NCBI GenBank assembly: GCA_900467185.1
Contig: UBPA01000014.1
Location: forward strand, 1-64,000
Origin: Hyphomicrobiales bacterium
GTDB lineage: Bacteria; Pseudomonadota; Alphaproteobacteria; Rhizobiales; Rhizobiaceae
Reading direction: 5' to 3'
Length of the DNA: 64,000 nucleotides
Positions 41,511 to 50,084 of the stretch are shown piece by piece. The translations under genes and the position numbers were made by a program. The notes beneath the pieces were generated by a model. That model was not told the DNA's origin and searched no databases. It worked only from the letters and a program-made list of their open reading frames with translations. Within the stretch, counting starts at the first letter, position 1, and each line of letters opens with the position of its first letter.

Positions 41511-41733
41511 GGCTGAAGTCCTCCTTGAGCCGTAGATCGGGTGACGTGCGGGGCCGGCCCTGACCGGTGGGGCCAAGGCATTTTCAGGCAAAGCGCGTTC
41601 TGGTTGCCGTCAGGCTATGCGCCGATGACAACAATAGAGAGTGTCTCGGTGATCCGGCCTTTACCGGACATGCTCGAGCCGCCGGCCGGTTCCGCCCAAG
41701 CCGGCGCCGGATGGAGGTCCATCCGGTCTGCCG
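41511..41733. other. Intergenic region between EthD and TetR genes
   Basis: This stretch holds the promoter side of the EthD gene (AAGGAGGA close to its start). It shows no convincing coding sequence on either strand, and no hairpin strong enough to call a terminator. Confidence 0.4.
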
Positions 41734-42381
41734 TCAGGCGACGGTCGCCGGGGAGGCACCGTTCATCTGTTCGACGGTCCGGCGATGTGTCTCCGGCAAC
41801 CGCCTGTTCAATCCATCGAAGTGCCAGGCCTTCAGCACGTGAAGTTCGGTGGCGATACGGGCCGGATCGCTGGCGAGCGACCGGCGCGCGGCGAGCCCGG
41901 GCATCGCATCGCTGATGATCGCCAGATCGATCATGTACCCTTCCACATCCACCATCGAATAGCGCATGGCGATCGCCCGAATGCTCTTTTCGACGTAGAT
42001 CTCGCCGCGAAGGATCTGTTCCTTGAGCCCTTCGAACAGGTTTCGGTCCCAGCGCGATGCCATCTGGATCTCGTGAAGCGCCAGCGCCGGAGGCTCGATC
42101 ACCACCTCCCAGAGAATGTCCGGAAAGCGGAACAAGCCCTCGAGCGCGCCCCCTGCCTGCGACATCCGCACCTCGATCGATCCGAGCATCCGGCGGATCG
42201 CCTCCTGCCCCGTCGTTACCATCAGTTCGTGCCGGGTCCCGAACTGATGCAACAGCGAACCGCGGCTGAGGTGCGACCGGTCCAGAACGGCCTGCGTCGT
42301 CGTATTCGTGAAGCCGGCCTCAGCAACGAGATCGATCGCGCTATCTAGGATTTTCTGACGCGTGATGTCGCCCCGTCTCAT
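41734..42381 (-). CDS. TetR-family transcriptional regulator
   Basis: A 215-residue regulator with an N-terminal TetR helix-turn-helix (about 5-55: RQKILDSAIDLVAEAGFTNTTTQAVLDRSHLSRGSLLHQFGTRHELMVTTGQEA) and an all-helical ligand domain with no recognised effector. The ATG at 42381 has AAGGG eight bases upstream and is preceded by a perfect dyad, probably its operator. The frame is also open upstream into the remains of the P450 gene because that gene has lost its stop by frameshift; this is not a real fusion. It probably regulated the P450 cluster. Confidence 0.85.
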   Translation of the reverse strand: MRRGDITRQKILDSAIDLVAEAGFTNTTTQAVLDRSHLSRGSLLHQFGTRHELMVTTGQEAIRRMLGSIEVRMSQAGGALEGLFRFPDILWEVVIEPPALALHEIQMASRWDRNLFEGLKEQILRGEIYVEKSIRAIAMRYSMVDVEGYMIDLAIISDAMPGLAARRSLASDPARIATELHVLKAWHFDGLNRRLPETHRRTVEQMNGASPATVA

Positions 42382-42415
42382 CGAGCCCTTCTTTTGCTCT
42401 TCTCCTGTCACGCGC

Positions 42416-42441
42416 ACCTCCGTCTTGCGTAAAACGGAGGT
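42416..42441. promoter_or_regulatory. Candidate TetR operator
   Basis: ACCTCCGT (42416-42423) and ACGGAGGT (42434-42441) are perfect inverted arms around ten bases (CTTGCGTAAA). The element is 35 bases upstream of the tetR start, in the gap after the former P450 stop, as expected for autoregulation. Confidence 0.55.
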
Positions 42442-42566
42442 TTTAATCGAGGTTCGCAAGATGGCCAACACATTTGCGCGCAGGCGCGGTCGGGCGATCC
42501 TGCAGGTACGGACTCCCATTTCCGTCGTTCTTCCAGCCCCTGCCCCGACGGTCTGCGGGTCTGGCA

Positions 42567-43762
42567 TCAGCTTTTGCAGAGCCAGTAGAACTCCAGCCCC
42601 CCGGAAACCCGGATTCGGATCGTAGGCATAGGCGCGGTCGGCCCGTTTCATCGCGGGAAAACGGCGAACCATCTCCTGCAGCAGAACCTCGCATTCCAGC
42701 TTGGCCAGAGGCGCGCCGATGCACCGATGGACCCCGCCGCCGAAAGAGACATGCTTGATCTGGCTGCGGTGGATATCGAATTCCTCGGGGCGCTCGGCCA
42801 TTTTCGGATCGCGGTTGGCCGTGGTCAAGCAGGGCAGTGATCACGTAACCTTTCGGTATGGAAACGCCCTCGATGAGGACCTCCTCCTGCGTGATGCGTT
42901 CGGTTCCGAAGATCGGCGGCTCGAAGCGGATGGCTTCCTCGACGGCGCTCGGGATCAGGGCCGGGTCCCGCACCAGATCGGCATAGCTCGTTCCCTGTTC
43001 CATCAGGCTCTTGACCATGGTCCCCATCAGGTCGGTCGTCGTCTGGTTGCCGGCAATCAGCAGAAGCTAGGCATGCTGGGAAATTTTCGCGACGGAGAAT
43101 GTCTCGCCCGCGCTCGTCTGGGCATCCATCATCCCGGAAATCAGATCATCGGGCCGGTCGCCGGAAGACAGGCGGCGGTTCACCTCGTCGGCAACCGTCC
43201 TGTCGATCGCCGCGAGACCCTCGGCGCCGATCGCGCGGGTTTCCTCGTCGGCCAGCGGGTTCAGCTCGAACGCAATGGCCTGATCGGACCAGATCTTGAA
43301 CTCTTCGCCCAGCGACCGGTCGACCCAGAGAAGCTCGATGATGACCTTCGTCGGCATGGGCCGCGCGATCTGCTGCACGAAGTCGAATTCTCCGCCGGCC
43401 GCATCGAGAAGTTCGTTGCAGATTTCCCGCGTCCGCTCCGGGAAGGCTTCGGGACGACGGTTGTTAAAGGCCTTCAGCATCAGGGTGCGTAGCCGCTTGT
43501 GCCGCGCGCCGTCCGCATGCAGCATGGATGTCTCGACTGACATATCCTCGCCGCGCATGATGCGCGTCGATGTCTGCGCGAGGGCGCGGGGATCGACCAG
43601 CAGCGTCTGATCGGTGAGAACCTTCTGCACCAGATCGGCGCGGAAGACGACATGATCGTGAAGCTGGCCGTCCTCGAGGACGGAGAAGGGATCGTCGCGG
43701 AAGGTCGGAGACAGCGAGGTCAGTTCGAGCCCGCGCGGAAGGTCTGGCGAATTGGAATCCAT
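42567..43762 (-). pseudogene. Cytochrome P450, inactivated by nonsense and frameshift lesions
   Basis: Joined across its breaks this encodes a class I bacterial P450 of about 398 residues: the I-helix LLLIAGNQTTTDLMG, the K-helix ExxR motif in VEEAIRFEPPIFGTERI and the haem-cysteine loop FGGGVHRCIGAPLA. Three lesions are visible. (1) A TAG codon at 43067-43069, directly before LLLIAGNQTTTD. (2) One extra base near 42826-42832, after which the frame must shift to continue ANRDPKMAERPEEF. (3) An extra base in a run of six C (42597-42602), which removes the stop at 42567-42569 and lets the frame run into tetR. Both shifts are consistent with single-base insertions. The start at 43762 keeps a normal AAGAGG site. 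Confidence 0.85.
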
Positions 43763-43815
43763 CGTTTTACACCTCTTGTTTCACGCGACGGTTCAGGTCA
43801 GCGGCTCCAGTGTTA

Positions 43816-44100
43816 TCATCGACTTGACGAGGCAAGCAGGTCGACATCCGTCTCCGGCGCTCCGGTGATGGCGTTCTCGATCTGCCGGTGCCGGACGATG
43901 ATGTCGTCCTTGTATTCCGGACGCGTGATGACATAGGTACGATTCTCCTCCAGCGCCTTGAAGGTGCGGGAGGTAACGTCGTCCGGGGACAGACCCCTGG
44001 CGACCACGCTGCTGAAAAAGGCCCGCTCTTCGGGGCCTGGTCGAGCGTTCCGATCGCTGCGACGTCGTCGTGATCAAGTTCGCAGGCACAGGGCCTGCCG
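43816..44100 (-). pseudogene. Short-chain dehydrogenase remnant (C-terminal fragment)
   Basis: The last 60-odd codons read EERAFFSSVVARGLSPDDVTSRTFKALEENRTYVITRPEYKDDIIVRHRQIENAI and end at a stop at 43816-43818. This is the typical tail of an SDR of the kind often linked to P450 and aromatic pathways. Upstream the similarity continues in another frame (TTTSQRSER), so a frameshift lies near 44035-44050. No N-terminal nucleotide-binding part remains before the CobW promoter at about 44220. It lies on the P450 strand, just upstream of that gene, and was probably the first gene of that operon. Confidence 0.6.
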
Positions 44101-44222
44101 CCATTGAGGCCCGGCGATGACCATCGTGCCGGTAGGACGAACAGTCGCATCTCTGCATCCACCATAACGAACCGAAAAAACTCAAGCGGACCAGCTTGAC
44201 CCCCGCACGCGTTTTCCTGCAT

Positions 44223-44242
44223 ATGTAACTGTATAACGTTAC
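44223..44242. promoter_or_regulatory. Zur-like operator upstream of the CobW/AztD pair
   Basis: The dyad GTAAC (44225-44229)-TG-TATA-AC-GTTAC (44238-44242) lies directly before the CobW start. The run ATGTAACTGTATAACGT keeps the TATAAC half of the alphaproteobacterial Zur palindrome (ATGTTATA-N-TATAACAT) exactly and differs mainly in the left half. Its place in front of two zinc-homeostasis genes makes zinc control likely. Confidence 0.55.
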
Positions 44243-44250
44243 TAAGCTGG

Positions 44251-45468
44251 ATGAACGCGATCATGGCCCAGAAACTTCCCGTCACGGTCCTCTCCGGCTT
44301 TCTTGGAGCCGGGAAGACGACATTGCTGAACCACATCCTATCCAACCGTCAGGGGCTGCGCGTCGCGCTGGTCGTCAACGACATGAGCGAGGTCAACATC
44401 GATGCCGCGCTGGTGCGCGACGGCGGTGCCAACCTGTCGCGCACCGAGGAGCAGCTGGTGGAAATGACCAATGGCTGCATCTGCTGCACGCTTCGCGACG
44501 ACCTGTTGAAAGAAGTCCGGGCGCTCGCCGAACAGGGGCGGTTCGACTATCTGCTGATCGAATCCACCGGCATTGCCGAGCCCCTGCCCGTGGCCACCAC
44601 CTTCGACTTTCGCGACGAGGACGGCCGCAGCCTGTCGGATGTGGCGCAGCTCGACACCATGGTGACGGTGGTCAGTGCCGCAAGTCTGCTGGCTGATTAC
44701 AGCTCCGCCGATTTCCTAGCCGATCGCGGCGACACCGCGGGCGAAGGCGACAACCGCACCGTCATCGATCTGCTGGTCGAACAGATCGAATTTGCGGACG
44801 TGGTGGTGCTGAACAAGGTGAGTGCCGCCACCGCCGAAGACTGCGACGCGGCCCGCAAGATCATCACCGCCCTCAATCCGGATGCGAAACTGGTCGAGAC
44901 CGATTTCGGCCAGGTCGATCTGAACGACGTCCTGGGCACGGGTCGCTTCGACCTAGAGAAGGCCGAACAGCATCCGCTCTGGTTCAAGGAACTGCACGGC
45001 TTCACGGACCATGTGCCGGAAACGGAGGAATACGGCATCCGCTCGTTCGTCTACCGCGCGCGTCGTCCGTTCGATCCCACGCGCTTCCAGCGCTTCATCG
45101 ATCGCCCGTGGCCGGGTGTGGTCCGGACGAAGGGCTTCTTCTGGCTTGCGACGCGTCCCGATCATGTCGGCGAGATCAGCCAGGCCGGCGCACTCGTGCG
45201 AACGAGCCGGATGGGTGCGTGGTGGTCCGCCGTGCCCAAGGCACGATGGCCGCGCGACCCCGGCTTCCTGCAGATGATGGAGCCGTATCTCGACCCGACC
45301 TGGGGCGACCGGCGGCAGGAGATCGTCTTCATCGGCGCGGATCCGATGAACGAGACGACGATCCGCGCCGATCTCGACGCCTGCCTGGTCGATGCGCAGA
45401 CCTTCTGTCCGGGCGTCTGGCGAACGCTGGCCGATCCCTTCACGCCTTGGGAACGCAAGGCCTCGTGA
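44251..45468 (+). CDS. CobW/COG0523 family GTPase (zinc-related metallochaperone type)
   Basis: A 405-residue G3E GTPase. Walker A is GFLGAGKTT (16-24), the metal-binding CICC motif is at 76-79 ([11 protein letters not shown]), the Walker B-like segment is [13 protein letters not shown] and the guanine-specificity motif is VVLNKVS. The C-terminal CobW_C domain starts at about 250. Members under Zur control (ZigA/YciC-like) deliver zinc to client enzymes during starvation. The preceding Zur-like site and the downstream AztD gene support that role over cobalamin synthesis. An alternative ATG at 44263 gives a start closer to family norms. Confidence 0.88.
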   Translation: MNAIMAQKLPVTVLSGFLGAGKTTLLNHILSNRQGLRVALVVNDMSEVNIDAALVRDGGANLSRTEEQLVEMTNGCICCTLRDDLLKEVRALAEQGRFDYLLIESTGIAEPLPVATTFDFRDEDGRSLSDVAQLDTMVTVVSAASLLADYSSADFLADRGDTAGEGDNRTVIDLLVEQIEFADVVVLNKVSAATAEDCDAARKIITALNPDAKLVETDFGQVDLNDVLGTGRFDLEKAEQHPLWFKELHGFTDHVPETEEYGIRSFVYRARRPFDPTRFQRFIDRPWPGVVRTKGFFWLATRPDHVGEISQAGALVRTSRMGAWWSAVPKARWPRDPGFLQMMEPYLDPTWGDRRQEIVFIGADPMNETTIRADLDACLVDAQTFCPGVWRTLADPFTPWERKAS

Positions 45469-45539
45469 GCAAGGCGACGTATGCATTCGCCCGCCCTGAG
45501 ACGTCGCAGAGACCCCATTCACATCACAGGAGATATCCG

Positions 45540-46769
45540 ATGTTCCGCTCCCGCACATCCGTGCTGCCGGCCACCAGCATTCTCGCCCTTCTGGCCACGC
45601 CGCTTGCGCTTCATGCCGAGGACGAGAGAAAAGAGAGCTGGCGGCTGTTCGTCGCCGATCATACGCAGCCGATCGTCCGCGCGATCGATCTGGGCACCGA
45701 CACGGAAATCGGCCGCTTCGATCTGAAGGGCTATGCCGCACTGTCGCTCAGCGATACCGGCCGCACCGTCTTTGCCATCCAGGGCGACCAGAACATCGTC
45801 AACGTCATCGATACCGGCATCGCGCTCTCCGACCATGGCGAGCATCGCGACATCGCGGTCGGCGACACGAAGCTTCTTGGCGCCGCGATCACCGGCGAGA
45901 AACCCGGCCATGTCGTGACGCATGGCGATCTGGTCGCGGTGTTCTACGATCGGGGTGGCAAGGCCGATCTGGTTACCGAAAGCGAACTGCTGGAGGGCAA
46001 GGTCGATCTGAAGGCATTCGACACGACGGCCGCGCATCACGGCGTCGCCGTGCCCATGGGCCGGCACATGCTCGTCTCGGTGCCGGACACGACGGCATCC
46101 GTCAAGACGGGCGAACTGCCGCCGCGCCTCGGCCTGCGCGTGCTTGATGAAACCGGCCGGCAGGTCGGCGACGTCGCGCCGTGCACAGGCCTGCACGGCG
46201 AGGCGACATCAGGACGCCTCGTCGCCTTCGGCTGCGCGGAGGGCGTACTGATCGCCCGGCCGGGCGGCATCGACGGGCCGAAACTCGACATGGTGCCCTA
46301 TGGCAAGGATCTGCCGGAGGGCAAGGTGTCCACCTTGCTCGGGGGCACGTCGATGCAGTTCTTTCTCGGCAACTATGGCGAGGACAAGGTGGTGCTGATC
46401 GAACCCGAGGCCGAGACGCCCTATCGTCTGATCGAGCTTCCGCTCCGGCGCATCGATTTCGCGCTCGACCCTGCCCATCCGCGCAACGCCTATATTTTGA
46501 CAGAAGACGGCACGCTTCATCTCCTCGATGTGGTCGACGGCGCGATCACCCTGTCGGCGCCGGTCACCGAACCCTACAGCAAAGACGGTCACTGGCGCGA
46601 CGCACGGCCGCGGCTCGCAGTGGCCGGCGACCACATCGCGATCACCGACCCGCGCCACAGCCTCGTGCGGATGATCGACGTCACGACGCTGAAGGAGGTC
46701 CGCACGATCCCGGTCGAAGGACAGCCCTTCGCGGTGGTGGCGGCCGGCGGCTCGGGCGCGACGCATTAG
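45540..46769 (+). CDS. aztD: Periplasmic zinc chaperone AztD-like protein
   Basis: A 409-residue exported protein: signal peptide about 1-25 (ending ALHA), then a seven-bladed-propeller-like body with repeated WD40-like units (RLFVADHTQPIVRAIDLGTDTEIGRFDLKGYAALSLSDTGRTVFAIQ; FDTTAAHHGVAVPMGRHMLVSVPD; CTGLHGEATSGRLVAFGC; TSMQFFLGNYGEDKVVLIEPE; DGHWRDARPRLAVAGDHIAITDP). The spread His, Asp and Glu residues resemble AztD, the chaperone that hands zinc to the binding protein AztC. The aztABC transporter is not adjacent; instead the partner is a CobW GTPase 71 bases upstream. CAGGAGA precedes the ATG. Confidence 0.82.
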   Translation: MFRSRTSVLPATSILALLATPLALHAEDERKESWRLFVADHTQPIVRAIDLGTDTEIGRFDLKGYAALSLSDTGRTVFAIQGDQNIVNVIDTGIALSDHGEHRDIAVGDTKLLGAAITGEKPGHVVTHGDLVAVFYDRGGKADLVTESELLEGKVDLKAFDTTAAHHGVAVPMGRHMLVSVPDTTASVKTGELPPRLGLRVLDETGRQVGDVAPCTGLHGEATSGRLVAFGCAEGVLIARPGGIDGPKLDMVPYGKDLPEGKVSTLLGGTSMQFFLGNYGEDKVVLIEPEAETPYRLIELPLRRIDFALDPAHPRNAYILTEDGTLHLLDVVDGAITLSAPVTEPYSKDGHWRDARPRLAVAGDHIAITDPRHSLVRMIDVTTLKEVRTIPVEGQPFAVVAAGGSGATH

Positions 46770-46784
46770 CGCCCGCACAAGACG

Positions 46785-46834
46785 GATATCGGCATCGGGG
46801 GCCTGCTTTCTGGCAGATCCCTGATGCCGATATC
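46785..46834. terminator. Long inverted repeat between convergent genes
   Basis: GATATCGGCATC (46785-46796) and GATGCCGATATC (46823-46834) are perfect 12-bp inverted copies with a 26-base loop. It lies 15 bases past the aztD stop and 60 from the convergent phosphatase stop, so it could end transcripts from both sides. No T-run is present. Confidence 0.5.
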
Positions 46835-46893
46835 ATCATGCGAACGCTTGCTGCATCGCCGAGGCAGGGCTCAGGATCGGAAGGCCTTGAATG

Positions 46894-47694
46894 TCATGTC
46901 CGACGAACAGATGCCTGCCCAACGGAGCCCATCCATTCCTCGGGCTGCCAGGGGCCGATGCGGATGCCACCGGTTTCGCTCAGTTCGGTGCAAAGGAAGT
47001 GCGAAAGCTCGTCGTTCCGGATCACCGCGGCGCTCAGCCGGCCGGTCCGGTAGGCGCCCGTGTCCAGTGCGATACGATTGGAATGGATTTCCGGTCGCAG
47101 CGACGCCGTGATCGTGTGGCCGTGCAGGACGATATGGCGAAACACGTCCAGATGGTCCAGAAAGCCGGCCCTGATCCAGCGCAGATCGTACTCGTCCTGA
47201 TCGATCAGCTCCACGCCGGGACGTATTCCCGCATGAACGAAGCAGAAGCGCCCGACCTCCTTGTAGGTCAGGGCATTTTCGAGCACGTCCACATGGTGGG
47301 GAAAGTTCTGGCGGATGTCGGCGGCGATATTGTCGAGATCGGGCACCGGTCGATGCGAATAGGCGCTCAGCGTCGCGACGCCGCCCCAGTCCAGCCAGTT
47401 GACCGCATCCTCGGCCGTGAGGGTGCCGCGCAGAAGCTCGCGCAGGAAGAAATCATGGTTGCCCAGGATCAGCCGGGAGCCTGGATAAAGGTCTAATGTC
47501 GCACGCACCAGATCGATGACCTTGGGGCTCTCGGGCCCGCGATCGATCAGGTCACCGAGAAAGACCACGAGCGGCGCCGAACCATGGGCCGTCGCATCGT
47601 CTGCGATCCGGGCCAGCATGACCTCGAGAAGATCGGCGCGCCCGTGAATATCGGCGATCGCATAGATATGGGAGGGTCGGCTGTCTGTCGTCAT
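46894..47694 (-). CDS. Calcineurin-like (PPP-type) metallophosphatase
   Basis: A 266-residue phosphoesterase with the complete dinuclear-metal motif set: DIHG (15-18), GDLIDRGP (47-54), GNHD (78-81), a later His in VHAGIRPG, and HGHT near 190. The order and spacing fit bacterial PPP-family Ser/Thr phosphatases and the related ApaH-like enzymes; a nucleotide or phosphoprotein substrate cannot be told apart by eye. The ATG at 47694 follows AGAG; the frame is open 60 codons further without a likely start. It diverges from the LysR gene. Confidence 0.85.
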   Translation of the reverse strand: MTTDSRPSHIYAIADIHGRADLLEVMLARIADDATAHGSAPLVVFLGDLIDRGPESPKVIDLVRATLDLYPGSRLILGNHDFFLRELLRGTLTAEDAVNWLDWGGVATLSAYSHRPVPDLDNIAADIRQNFPHHVDVLENALTYKEVGRFCFVHAGIRPGVELIDQDEYDLRWIRAGFLDHLDVFRHIVLHGHTITASLRPEIHSNRIALDTGAYRTGRLSAAVIRNDELSHFLCTELSETGGIRIGPWQPEEWMGSVGQASVRRT

Positions 47695-47923
47695 CACTCT
47701 CTTGCCTGCTGGAAATCCGGGTTGCGTGACATCACCCTGCCGTTTGCAGGGCGCCGGACCGTGGACGAGGGCGAGACGAAGCAACGCCATCCGGGGCGGC
47801 AACGTCCTATAGGCCACCCTCCCCCGACGCGCCACCAAAACCGGTGCCGAAGGGATGTCTGCCGTGAGACGTGGCACGATAAATGCGTCTCGACGCTATG
47901 TCCCACCAAGGAAAGCGACAGCC

Positions 47924-48898
47924 ATGACGGCACAGGCAAGTGGATCGCTCGATGTCCGGCTGATGCGGACCTTGTTGCTGCTTCTGACAGAATGCAGCGT
48001 TTCCAGAACGGCCGAACTTCTGGGACAGGCACAGCCTACCGTCAGCCTGACATTACGCAAGCTGCGCGAGCTTCTCGACGACCCCCTTCTCGTTCGCTCG
48101 GGCAGCACGCTGGTGCCTACCGAGCGGGGCCTTGCGATGCGGGAATCCATTCGCGATATCCTGGCGCATATCGATGCGCAGCTCGCGCCGCATCCCACCT
48201 TCGACCCCGCAACGTCGAAGCGGACCTTCCGCATCGTGGCCGCCAATTGCCTCGGCACCGTCTTTCTGCCGCCGCTCGTCGGCCGCATCGCCCGCATCGC
48301 TCCCCAAGTGAATATCGACGTGTGCCAAATGCCGAGCTACGAGGATTTCCTGGCACAACTCGCCGACGGCACCATCGATGCCGTGATCGGAAACTGGCCG
48401 CACCCGCCCGAACATTTGAGAATGTCGACGCTGCTGACGACCGACATCGTCTGCGTGGTGCGGGCAAGCCACCCTTTGGCCGGGCGGCGCGACCGCATCG
48501 GGATGGAGGCCTATCTGCGCGAGAACCATCTTTCGCCGACCTCCGACAAGCGCGCGCATCTGAGCCCCATCGACGGCCGACTGATCGAGCTGGGGCTGAA
48601 GCGGCGGATCGGCGTGACCGTGCCGGAATACGCCATCGCACCCTATGTCGTTGCCCAGTCCGATCTCGTCTTCACGACGGGCCGGCATTTCGCCGAGCAG
48701 ATCGCCCAAGCTTTTCCCTTCGCGGTGCTGGATGCCCCGCGGGAGCTCGGGCAGATGAAGTTCTACATGCTCTGGCACGACTGCAAGCACCATTCGCCGG
48801 ACCATGCCTGGCTGCGGCAGATGATCAAGTCGGTGGCGGCCGACGTGCGCGCGCTGGATCGCACGGGGGCGGCGGAAACGTGCCTCGTTCCCGGCTGA
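47924..48898 (+). CDS. LysR-family regulator of the adjacent catabolic operon
   Basis: A 324-residue LysR protein: winged helix about 12-70 (LMRTLLLLLTECSVSRTAELLGQAQPTVSLTLRKLRELLDDPLLVRSGSTLVPTERG) and a co-inducer domain (FRIVAANCLGTVFLPPLVGRIARIAPQVNIDVCQMP; LADGTIDAVIGNWPHPPEHL). It is of the NodD/NahR-like group, where the LRKLRELLDDPLLVR pattern is common. It is transcribed in the same direction as the operon it probably controls, with a 104-base gap that holds a LysR-type dyad. AAGGAAAG lies ten bases before the ATG. Confidence 0.88.
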   Translation: MTAQASGSLDVRLMRTLLLLLTECSVSRTAELLGQAQPTVSLTLRKLRELLDDPLLVRSGSTLVPTERGLAMRESIRDILAHIDAQLAPHPTFDPATSKRTFRIVAANCLGTVFLPPLVGRIARIAPQVNIDVCQMPSYEDFLAQLADGTIDAVIGNWPHPPEHLRMSTLLTTDIVCVVRASHPLAGRRDRIGMEAYLRENHLSPTSDKRAHLSPIDGRLIELGLKRRIGVTVPEYAIAPYVVAQSDLVFTTGRHFAEQIAQAFPFAVLDAPRELGQMKFYMLWHDCKHHSPDHAWLRQMIKSVAADVRALDRTGAAETCLVPG

Positions 48899-48909
48899 CC
48901 GCCGGCGCT

Positions 48910-48926
48910 GCAATAATGTCTATTGC
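48910..48926. promoter_or_regulatory. LysR-type operator before the catabolic operon
   Basis: GCAATA (48910-48915), five bases, TATTGC (48921-48926): a perfect interrupted dyad with ATA-N5-TAT inside it, the kind of T-rich palindrome LysR proteins bind. It lies 12 bases after the lysR stop and 77 before the binding-protein gene. Confidence 0.55.
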
Positions 48927-49002
48927 GATCCGGTTATAGGCGTTCGTGCTCAAAAAACGCACACTTGCTGCAGTGCAAAAGCAACCGGCAAGAGGTGAGA
49001 CG

Positions 49003-50082
49003 ATGCAGCAGGGACTGACACGACGGGAGATACTGGCAGGCTTTGCTTCGGGAACCGCGGCCGGCATTCTCGGCTCGGCCAGCGCGGCGCGCGCCGCCGT
49101 GTCCGAGCTCGTCTGGGCGACGTGGGAGTCCAACGCACATCCGGAATATGTCGCCGCCTTCGAGAAGGAGACCGGCACCCGGATCAAGCTTTCCTTCCTC
49201 TCCAGCGAAGACGCGCAGTTCGCCGCCCTGAAGACGGGCTCGGCCGCCGACTGGGACATGATCAACCCGTCGCTGAACGGAAGCTGGCGCTATATCAAGG
49301 CCGGTCTCCTCAAAGAGATCGACATCTCCAAGCTCCCCAATGCCACCCACATGTACGACGTCTTCAAGACGACGCCGAAGGTGCTGGATGACAGCGGCAA
49401 GCTCTTCGCCGTTCCCTATCTCTGGGGCCTCAATCCACTCGTCTACCGCACCGACACGTTCGATCACGAGCCGGACTACACGACCCTGTTCGATCCGAAA
49501 TATTCCGGCCAGCTTGCCATGCGCGACTATGCGCTGGAATCCATCGCGATCGCCGGGCTCGTGGCCGGCGTGCCGCGCGACAGGGTCTTCGTCATGGACG
49601 CGAAGGAGCTGGCAGAGGCCAAGAAGCTGCTCGTCGCGCAGAAGCCGCTGTTGCGGACCTACTGGCAGACGATCGGCGACCTCACCAACCTCTTTGCGAC
49701 CGGCGAGGTCTCCTGCGCCTTCTCCTGGCGCGTGCCCTATGACGAACTGAAGGCGAAGCTTCCGATGGGCACGGCCAAGCCGAAAGCCGGCATCATGGGA
49801 TGGTGCGATTGCTTCGGCATCCCCGCCTCGCTGTCGCCCGAGAAGACCGAGCTTGCCCTGAAGTTCGCGGACTACCTGCTCGGTGCTCAGTATGCGACCG
49901 AAATCGCCCGGATCGGCAATTACGCGACGACCTCCTCGATCATCCGCGACGATCTGTCGAAGGAGCAGCAGGCGGCCATCTTCGTTGACGACATGGAGGT
50001 GATGAAGTCCTTCATGTGGCCGGTCGCACCCGACAACTACTCGGACTGGCTGAAGATCTGGAACGAGGTCAAGGCAAGCTGA
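49003..50082 (+). CDS. Tat-exported substrate-binding protein of a polyamine-type ABC importer
   Basis: A 359-residue PotD-like binding protein. The N-terminus carries a twin-arginine signal (LTRREILAGFASGTAAGILGSASAARA), which implies export in folded form. The mature protein has two lobes (ELVWATWESNAHPEYVAAFEKETGTRIKLSFLSSEDAQFAALKTG; FAVPYLWGLNPLVYRTDTFD; ATGEVSCAFSWRVPYDEL; MGWCDCFGIPASLSPEK). The family takes polyamines, opines, thiamine and similar cationic or amide compounds. It begins an eight-gene operon with almost no gaps. AGAGGTGAG precedes the ATG at 49003. Confidence 0.88.
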   Translation: MQQGLTRREILAGFASGTAAGILGSASAARAAVSELVWATWESNAHPEYVAAFEKETGTRIKLSFLSSEDAQFAALKTGSAADWDMINPSLNGSWRYIKAGLLKEIDISKLPNATHMYDVFKTTPKVLDDSGKLFAVPYLWGLNPLVYRTDTFDHEPDYTTLFDPKYSGQLAMRDYALESIAIAGLVAGVPRDRVFVMDAKELAEAKKLLVAQKPLLRTYWQTIGDLTNLFATGEVSCAFSWRVPYDELKAKLPMGTAKPKAGIMGWCDCFGIPASLSPEKTELALKFADYLLGAQYATEIARIGNYATTSSIIRDDLSKEQQAAIFVDDMEVMKSFMWPVAPDNYSDWLKIWNEVKAS

Positions 50083-50084
50083 CC

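Noticed and set aside
41734-42828. An apparent P450-TetR fusion protein of 364 residues.
   Set aside because: The frames join only because the P450 gene lost its stop by a +1 shift in a C-run; the TetR part has its own start, ribosome-binding site and operator.
43067-43069. Reading the TAG in the P450 gene as a recoded amino acid.
   Set aside because: The gene also has two frameshifts and broken partners, and nothing in the window suggests recoding machinery.
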